Shown piece by piece: positions 5,655 through 11,312 of a DNA stretch of 11,312 nucleotides. Location of the stretch: contig NZLM01000023.1 of assembly GCA_002694245.1 (NCBI GenBank), positions 1 through 11,312 of the forward strand, given 5' to 3'. The position numbers and the translations under genes are program-made. Origin of the DNA: Methanobacteriota archaeon (lineage in GTDB: Archaea > Thermoplasmatota > Poseidoniia > Poseidoniales > Poseidoniaceae). Positions within the stretch are counted from its first letter, which is position 1; each line of letters begins with the position of its first letter. The notes under the pieces are model-generated. The model was not told where the DNA came from. It searched no databases and saw nothing but the letters and a program-made list of their open reading frames with translations.

Positions 5655-8600
5655 TCATGCCTTTATGAAATGCGAAGAATCAGCCCCGCAATTCAAGCAA
5701 TTTGCCACGGAGCACGTCGAATGGTATCTTGCACCACAACTTGGACATCCCACCATTCCGGTCAAAATAGGCTGCCGGCAAGAAAAACACGGTATAACTG
5801 CGGTTTGATTTGTGGTGTGTGTCAGATTTGAAGAGCCAAGTTGTTCAACCTGACCAGATTGATTTCTATTCCTAATGACTAAAACAAGCGCAATTATCAA
5901 AATCAATGGAATGATTATAGATAAGCCGATAATTAGAGTGCTAACTGATTCAGACTTCTCTACTACCGACTCTCCTTCGACGGTAAATGAGATGAAATAA
6001 TCGGAGTTTTGCACATCACCTGACCCTGATACAGAAAATCTGATCTCATGATTTCCACTTTTTATTGGAGACACGGTAACTTCAATTTCCTCGGATTGTC
6101 CTGCTTGTAGGTTGATTGTCTCATCACCGTCAATTATTGCTGGCAGGTTATCAGTAGAAGAGATGGACAATGCCCCGGAGACCAGCGTATTACCAATATT
6201 TGTTACCTGAATTTTGATTTTGTAATCCTGACCTGTTTGTAAGCTAGTTGCACCAGTACTATCCCAAGAGAGTTCCTTTGTCGATGCAACCAGCAATGTG
6301 ACTGTCTGATTTATTGAGACCGAGTCACCATCCATGATGACTTTAAACTCAGGTTCGGTTGCTGGATCTGCCATCGATGAGATGATTATCGTACACAACA
6401 ACGCCTTTACCTCTCCTTTAGAAACCGTGCCATCCAGTGTGCATTCTCCCAGTAGATTAGGATCTAACTGCAGTGTAACCATGGGTTTCCATTCTGTATC
6501 TGCTAGGTTTTCAACAATCCAAGTGTAGTTTATTGCAACCCCTGTTGGATGCTGGCCAGGCCCGAAAATATTTGTCCAGGATTCACCTTCTATTTCGACA
6601 GATGCCAGCGTGATTACAGGGTCTGCTAATAGTGTCACATTGATTTGTTTGGAGTTACTCCACTCTCGCTGACCACTATCCATTACAAGTTTGATTTCAC
6701 CGCTTCTTGCATTATCACCTGCGGTTATTGAGATAATCAAATTCTTCGACTGAGTCCAATCTAAATCAATATCCGCTAACTGAGTATTTTGTATCCAACC
6801 GAACGGTAGCTCGAGATTTGGCTCCAACTGGAGGTCTATATTGCCTTGATTTTCAATAGAATATTGTAATGATATCGTAGTACCCGGTAGAATTGAGGTA
6901 AAAGAAGATTCGAGGTCTATTGTAACATTAGACACTTCTTGGACGATTAGTGGTAAGTCATATTCCATTACACGTCCTTCATCTGATTGGCTAATTACTC
7001 GCAAAAGGACTGTTAACTCAGCACCAGCAAATGTCATTACTTGGGGAGGAATAAATGTTAATCCAATGTTCATTTGTCCATCTTTTAGCATCAAACCCGT
7101 GGATGCTGAATAAGCGCCGCCTTGAGAGGACAAATCATCAAAACCAGTGTACCAGCCAGGTGGAGATTCAAGGAATAAATCGTAACCGATATCGTCGTTG
7201 CCCTGATTGAATAGTCTAATATCAATCGATGTAGGATTTACAGGATGAACAGGTATTGTAGAATAGTCGAATTCAACTTGTGTTTGAGAAAGCACTGGAA
7301 CATCAAGAGTTAGGCTGTAAGGACTGCTTACATCGTTATCTTCATCATAACCAAGCAAATTAACATGATATATTCCAGGATTCGGTCCCTCGGGGTGTAC
7401 AAGTGTTACGTTTATCGAGGCGCCCTCTTGTCCTTGAAGTTCGAAATCAATTATGTCTAACCCAACATACCATGGTAGCTCATCACCGCTAGGACTTACC
7501 ACATTAACAGGAGATATGCTTGCATTTGTTGCAATAAGAGCAGTATTTGTCAAAACAACCTGCCAGGAAGATGTTGTTGACTCGATGTCAGTCAGTGTAA
7601 ATGTTGAGATGTCTGACTCTATTCTTACACCAGGAGTTGTGACATTCACAACAACATCCATTCTATTATTTCCCTCATTAATCTCATCGATCGCATCATC
7701 TGTATCAAGCAGGAAAGACAGAGTTCTCGCTCCAGCAGTTTGAGGCTCCCAATCCCAGAACAGGATCTTGGAGCCACCAGGACCTAAATCAAAAATCTGT
7801 GAATCTAAAGAGACTCCTTCTTCTTGAAAGATAACCTCGACATTCTCTGCCTCAACATTGCCAAGGTTTGAGACTTCCATTTCTACCAATACTTGATCTC
7901 CTACCTGAGGAATTGCAATGTCCGTTGTAAGTGATGACGCAATAGGTGAGGGATCTGGGCGTAAATCATTAACTCCGACACCAGAAACAGCAATTGCGTA
8001 GGGTTGTGCTCTACCACCCGAATGGCCTGCGTCAGTAACTTTTACTGTCCACAGACCCACCTCTGCTGAATCAACGAGAACAACTTCCACATTGTTCAGA
8101 GCATCATGTGATCCACCTTGGATAGACTTGCCTTGAGAAAATTCGTTACCTTTGTACTCTACACCACTTGGGGTAGTCACCAACAAATTGAGGTTGTTGA
8201 CCAGCTGCGTATTTGAGAATCTGGATCCCCTTTCGTCAGACCAAGCCACAACAGCTTTGAACGGCTGATTTGGTGTTGTTACATTGAACGAATAACTCTT
8301 CGAATTACCCGTAGATGACAGTACTGAACGGTCGTCGACCCAAATTCCTCGACCGTTGTTTGGAGCAAGAGTCCCTTTCAAATCGATTCTTCCCCAGCCC
8401 TCATTCATGTTGGGAATATCTCTGGAACCAATATCTCTAGCTCCTAATATCATCAATGCTTTTACCAATGCACCTTGAGGTTCAGGCCTTTGAGCAATTT
8501 CTGTGATGTATTCACGGATTAATGCCGCAGTTCCGGCTGCATTTGGTGTTGCCATACTTGTCCCTGTGTATTCCATGTACCAATTGCTGGACCATGAAGC

Positions 8601-10067
8601 ACTCCCTGTATCAGTTGCTTCCTGGGCCTTGCATGATCGGACGTAACCTCCTGGCGCAACTAGGTCTGGCTTTATTCTACCATCATCTACTGGACCTCTA
8701 CTTGAACCGTCCATCATACTGTTAGGAGCGCCTTGATACCTATTTTGTGAATTACCTACTGCAATCAAATTCTTAGCGGTTGCAGGTGAGCCAATTGTGT
8801 CGGATTGAGGGCCATCGTTTCCTGCTGCGAACAAAATTGTCAACCCCTCTCTACCGCTGTAGTATTGGTCATAATATCGAGCACGATCATCTACATCTTC
8901 CGAAGATGAGGTGTAGACACCCCATTCAGAACTTGATTCAGAACCCCATGAATTGGTATGAGTTCTAGCCCCATTACTATATCCAGTATTCAGCATATTG
9001 TTGATACTAGCCCATTGGAAATTGCCATTATTGTCATTCTCCATAGCCTGGAAGTACAATTCAGCTTCTGGAGCCACTCCTGCATAGTTTCCTCTAGTTC
9101 CATCTCCCAAAACTGTACATGCGACATGTGTCCCATGACCAGAATGGGCATCAGCGGTAGAGCCATCACCAATTACGTCAACGTTGCCGATAACCCTGTT
9201 ACCAAAATCGCCGTGATCTTCATCCAGCCCAGAGTCTGCTACCGCAACAATCTGACCAGAACCATCTAGATCTGTTGTGTAGTATGATCTCATAGCGTTA
9301 ATGTTCATGTGATTTCGAGATTGGTCATTCCAAATTGTCAAACTTGGTTGGTTACCTATCCAAGCAACGGACGGTTCAGCAGCTATTTCTGCTATCGAGG
9401 ATGATGTAATTCCATCATATCTCCCAGTTTCCGCAAGATAAGAACCCTGAAGCATTGTTTTCGCAACTGAATCTATTTCTTGATGCAATCTCATCCCCCA
9501 GTTGTCTTGTATGCTTACACCGGGTAACAGGCTGTCAGCTCTCCAAGATTCAATTCTAACTGGAGTTGTCTCATCTGCCTCCATTAATGAGAAATCAACA
9601 AGCATTGCTAGTGGTACTGGCTGAATGCTAGCAACACCTTGAACATCTTTTAGCGAAGAAAGTCCAGCTTGTGTACCCTGTACAAGTAGGCCTGAGGGAG
9701 CTATGTATTCCCTTACAGCAACCCCATATTGGTCTGCAATTTCTCCTCTTACTTCTGCAAACCTGTACTCTGTCGATACCAGGACTAGGGATAAGTCCGG
9801 TCTTGTAACAAGTAGCTCTGCTGGAATGTCATGGTCAAATAATATTCCAGATGAATCGTGAATTCCGATTCTAGAATGAGCAATAAGTGGCCTCTCTTCA
9901 AGCGAAAGAGATTCGTCTAAATGACCTACGAAATTCCGAATTGAATCATCTGGAAGGTCAAACCTAATCCACTCGACTTCTTCATTTTCTTCGACAATTT
10001 GAGATTGATTTGCAATCGGAATCCCAGATATGACGAAAAGAAAGACTAGGAGTAATGCTTTACGCAC
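5655..10067 (-). CDS. Giant membrane-anchored subtilisin-family (S8, KP-43-like) protease with cytosolic zinc finger
   Basis: A secreted serine endopeptidase tethered to the membrane. From the GTG at 10067 it has 1470 aa: signal peptide 1-19; propeptide about 20-250; catalytic domain with D278 (VADSG), H311 (HGTHVA), N417 (FAAGNDGP) and S504 (GTSMATP); jelly-roll about 575-697 with LVNNLNLLVTTPSG and NNVEVV, as in KP-43; a CARDB-like module about 705-810 (EINEGNN); four or five further beta-sandwich modules to 1365; membrane helix 1377-1398; and an inner tail with a C4HC3 zinc finger (1427-1460). The frame extends to a TTG at 10142, overlapping the previous gene by 28 nt, but those 25 residues are not signal-like. 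The GTG start gives a textbook signal peptide, so I chose it, though no SD is seen. All catalytic residues are intact. Substrates are unknown; digestion of external protein or processing of envelope proteins are both possible. Confidence 0.92.
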   Translation of the reverse strand: MRKALLLVFLFVISGIPIANQSQIVEENEEVEWIRFDLPDDSIRNFVGHLDESLSLEERPLIAHSRIGIHDSSGILFDHDIPAELLVTRPDLSLVLVSTEYRFAEVRGEIADQYGVAVREYIAPSGLLVQGTQAGLSSLKDVQGVASIQPVPLAMLVDFSLMEADETTPVRIESWRADSLLPGVSIQDNWGMRLHQEIDSVAKTMLQGSYLAETGRYDGITSSSIAEIAAEPSVAWIGNQPSLTIWNDQSRNHMNINAMRSYYTTDLDGSGQIVAVADSGLDEDHGDFGNRVIGNVDVIGDGSTADAHSGHGTHVACTVLGDGTRGNYAGVAPEAELYFQAMENDNNGNFQWASINNMLNTGYSNGARTHTNSWGSESSSEWGVYTSSSEDVDDRARYYDQYYSGREGLTILFAAGNDGPQSDTIGSPATAKNLIAVGNSQNRYQGAPNSMMDGSSRGPVDDGRIKPDLVAPGGYVRSCKAQEATDTGSASWSSNWYMEYTGTSMATPNAAGTAALIREYITEIAQRPEPQGALVKALMILGARDIGSRDIPNMNEGWGRIDLKGTLAPNNGRGIWVDDRSVLSSTGNSKSYSFNVTTPNQPFKAVVAWSDERGSRFSNTQLVNNLNLLVTTPSGVEYKGNEFSQGKSIQGGSHDALNNVEVVLVDSAEVGLWTVKVTDAGHSGGRAQPYAIAVSGVGVNDLRPDPSPIASSLTTDIAIPQVGDQVLVEMEVSNLGNVEAENVEVIFQEEGVSLDSQIFDLGPGGSKILFWDWEPQTAGARTLSFLLDTDDAIDEINEGNNRMDVVVNVTTPGVRIESDISTFTLTDIESTTSSWQVVLTNTALIATNASISPVNVVSPSGDELPWYVGLDIIDFELQGQEGASINVTLVHPEGPNPGIYHVNLLGYDEDNDVSSPYSLTLDVPVLSQTQVEFDYSTIPVHPVNPTSIDIRLFNQGNDDIGYDLFLESPPGWYTGFDDLSSQGGAYSASTGLMLKDGQMNIGLTFIPPQVMTFAGAELTVLLRVISQSDEGRVMEYDLPLIVQEVSNVTIDLESSFTSILPGTTISLQYSIENQGNIDLQLEPNLELPFGWIQNTQLADIDLDWTQSKNLIISITAGDNARSGEIKLVMDSGQREWSNSKQINVTLLADPVITLASVEIEGESWTNIFGPGQHPTGVAINYTWIVENLADTEWKPMVTLQLDPNLLGECTLDGTVSKGEVKALLCTIIISSMADPATEPEFKVIMDGDSVSINQTVTLLVASTKELSWDSTGATSLQTGQDYKIKIQVTNIGNTLVSGALSISSTDNLPAIIDGDETINLQAGQSEEIEVTVSPIKSGNHEIRFSVSGSGDVQNSDYFISFTVEGESVVEKSESVSTLIIGLSIIIPLILIIALVLVIRNRNQSGQVEQLGSSNLTHTTNQTAVIPCFSCRQPILTGMVGCPSCGARYHSTCSVANCLNCGADSSHFIKA
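5688..5789 (-). other. C4HC3 PHD/RING-like zinc finger encoded at protease C-terminus
   Basis: The spacing is Cx2C-x10-Cx2C-x4-H-x2-C-x4-Cx2C, using C1427, C1430, C1441, C1444, H1449, C1452, C1457 and C1460 (numbered from the GTG start). Eight ligands in this order match the cross-brace arrangement of PHD/RING-type fingers, including the small prokaryotic RING-like families, although the last loop is very short. It follows the membrane helix and the RNRN stop-transfer residues, so it faces the cytosol. Two separate zinc ribbons are the alternative reading. Confidence 0.7.
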
Positions 10068-10114
10068 ATTTTGCTGGCAAGGATAGTCTGTTTTAGGAGT
10101 TGTCACAACAAGTC

Positions 10115-10675
10115 TCAAAAGAACCAAGTTACTTCTTCGCAATCGTGACTATATTTTGCGGTTAGAGCATCAGACACAAAGAACACTGCACTTTCCTGCT
10201 TTTCTTCTCCTCTAAAGTTAGTCCAAGATATCTCAATGATGATCGAATACTCTTCCCACACACTGTAACCCCTGACATCTAGTTCCAATTGATCACCAGA
10301 AAGACTAGTGTGGCTAGGAATCGAGTTGACTGAGACTTGTAGACTATCAATCAATTCCTTATCCTTGTCAACAAATTCAATTTTGAAATTTACATCTGTG
10401 ATCTCTCTACTTCCATCATTTACAATCTCACCAAGCACGACATGACCATTTCTTTGCAGATATAGTAAGTCCACTTCTACATCATCCCTTGGAATAACCC
10501 AGTACCAAGTTGCAACGATTGAGCCAAGCAACATGAGAAGAATAATTCCTGCTAATGCTATTCGTAAGGGATGAACTCTTTCAGCTAACTCGACTACTTT
10601 TTGCCCAATTTCTTGAGATAACTCATGCAACTCTTGCTCCATTTCAGGATCGACATCTTCGTCTTCAGAGCTCAT
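10115..10675 (-). CDS. Single-pass membrane protein with acidic coiled-coil tail and outer beta domain
   Basis: A 186-aa protein with no family I can name confidently. Residues 1-36 are acidic and heptad-like (about 11-33), and residues 38-61 are a strongly hydrophobic helix followed by IPRDD. Residues 65-175 look like a beta-sandwich, with GEIVNDGSREITDVNFKIEF (82-101) resembling the FxLYD / N-x-G type strands seen in the neighbouring surface proteins. The positive residues beside the helix (R33, R38) suggest the N-terminus is inside and the beta domain outside. The ATG overlaps the upstream stop as ATGA (4 nt), and GGTGA lies 4 nt before it, so the start is well supported. It ends 47 nt before the favoured protease start. 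Being co-transcribed with the protease, it may be a partner or chaperone for it; that is inference. Confidence 0.8.
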   Translation of the reverse strand: MSSEDEDVDPEMEQELHELSQEIGQKVVELAERVHPLRIALAGIILLMLLGSIVATWYWVIPRDDVEVDLLYLQRNGHVVLGEIVNDGSREITDVNFKIEFVDKDKELIDSLQVSVNSIPSHTSLSGDQLELDVRGYSVWEEYSIIIEISWTNFRGEEKQESAVFFVSDALTAKYSHDCEEVTWFF

Positions 10676-11312
10676 CCAGTCACCGCCGCAATACCTGTTG
10701 CAATAGCTGATGAGAATGGATCCACTATCATGATGTGAGTTGTCTCAATCTTTCCACCGGTCAAACTACTGAGGATGGATAAATCAGATACCACACCGTT
10801 CACTCCGACACTAGATGCTGTAGGGATGCCACCAGTAAATTGTGCATCTAATAGGACTCCTCTAGCATCTATGTCAAATCCTAGGAATGTTACCTCTGTA
10901 TGCGATGTTGCTACAATTCTGCCACCTGTAATACCGTCGATGACAATAATCGGATATTCACCAATCATGACCTGATGCATATCTGCACCCTGTAGATTCT
11001 CACCGACCATTTCAGCGCTTACCATCATTACATTATCCAAAACCCGACTTTCGGTTCTCCTGAGATACAATTTCTCCACACCGTTACCGGAAGCAGAAAC
11101 GCTTGCACCATAGTCTTCTGTAACTTCAATAGAGAAAATATCGGGCAAGTTTTCTGCCAGCATTAGAGTTCCTCCTCTGATGTTCTGCGCTTTTCCTTTA
11201 GTTTCGATGAATAGGTCCATGTCGTCACTATTTGAGCTGTAACTCATCTCATACATTCCCTGAAAAGACTCGACCTCATGTATGTCAAAGTCATTATTTG
11301 GACTGGCTTCCA
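10672..11312 (-). CDS. Unrecognised protein, 5' end beyond window
   Basis: I do not recognise this gene. The frame is open to the window edge: 18 codons precede the ATG at 11256 without a stop and look coding (HEVESF), so it is probably 5'-partial, with 212 codons visible. A start at 11256 (194 aa) cannot be excluded, because GGGA sits just before it but with no spacer. The protein is rich in short beta-like stretches separated by glycines (GGTLML, GNGVEKLYL, GITGGRIVA, FTGGIPTA, LTGGKIETTHIMIV) and has no cysteine and no clear membrane helix apart from a mildly hydrophobic C-terminal stretch (SSAIATGIAAVTG). It resembles a repetitive beta-solenoid or beta-roll more than an enzyme, and no catalytic motif is visible. 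The stop overlaps the ATG of the next gene by 4 nt, so it shares an operon with the membrane protein and probably the protease. Confidence 0.7.
   Translation of the reverse strand, partial: EASPNNDFDIHEVESFQGMYEMSYSSNSDDMDLFIETKGKAQNIRGGTLMLAENLPDIFSIEVTEDYGASVSASGNGVEKLYLRRTESRVLDNVMMVSAEMVGENLQGADMHQVMIGEYPIIVIDGITGGRIVATSHTEVTFLGFDIDARGVLLDAQFTGGIPTASSVGVNGVVSDLSILSSLTGGKIETTHIMIVDPFSSAIATGIAAVTG

Noticed and set aside
5362..5808. Plus-strand open frame of 148 codons
   Set aside because: It runs antisense across the ends of the protease and the surface-protein genes, has no SD and a low-complexity Cys/Ser composition typical of a shadow frame.
8958..9269. Plus-strand frame of 103 codons and a minus-strand frame at 8990-9172
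   Set aside because: Both lie inside the catalytic domain of the protease, whose motifs are intact in the main frame; they are shadows.
1..11312. CRISPR array, insertion sequence, rRNA or tRNA gene
   Set aside because: I saw no regularly spaced direct repeats, no transposase-like frame, no terminal inverted repeats with target duplication and no RNA gene signature. Coding sequence fills nearly all the window.

Overview
Every gene I can support lies on the minus strand, so the window reads from right to left. It looks archaeal, most likely a marine planktonic Thermoplasmatota (Marine Group II / Poseidoniales-like). The reasons are Shine-Dalgarno (SD) sites of the form GAGGTG, a complex-I cluster of the A-B-C-D type with no E/F/G genes upstream of nuoA, very large multi-domain surface proteins built from 'xNxGN' beta-sandwich repeats (NEW3/CARDB/COG1470 style) with a C-terminal membrane anchor, and GC content in the low 40s by eye. 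The lineage is an inference; no marker gene here proves it.

Right part (11312 to 5655): a compact envelope/protease gene series. It opens with an unrecognised protein cut by the window edge (11312-10672). A 186-aa single-pass membrane protein with an outer beta domain follows (10675-10115), its ATGA start/stop overlapping the gene before. Next is a giant subtilisin-family protease (10067-5655) with a signal peptide, long propeptide, full Asp/His/Asn/Ser active site, a KP-43-like jelly-roll, about six beta-sandwich modules, a transmembrane helix and, unexpectedly, a cytosolic C4HC3 zinc finger of PHD/RING-like spacing.

Middle (5600 to 2703): a 965-aa exported surface protein made of about seven related beta-sandwich modules, with cysteines paired within modules, a DxNxDGxxD calcium-type loop and a C-terminal anchor. 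Its ATG sits exactly in the loop of a perfect 8-bp hairpin, and an overlapping upstream hairpin competes for the same G-run.

Left part (2597 to 1): nuoA, nuoB, nuoC and the first three quarters of nuoD, tightly packed. At A/B and C/D the stop codon TGA is embedded in the next gene's SD with an identical layout (TGAGGTG, 5 nt, ATG). These are the quinone/proton-channel connecting subunits of a complex-I-like enzyme. Since unrelated genes precede nuoA, no NADH module is encoded immediately upstream. The 105-bp gap before nuoA holds three perfect 7-bp inverted repeats: a terminator-like hairpin, an operator-like palindrome and a GAAA-capped hairpin touching the start region.

The gene series suggests two units: a surface proteolysis/adhesion set, probably for using particulate protein, and a respiratory operon with its own promoter region. 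The most unusual points are the zinc finger on the inner side of a surface protease and the structured leader of the surface-protein gene.
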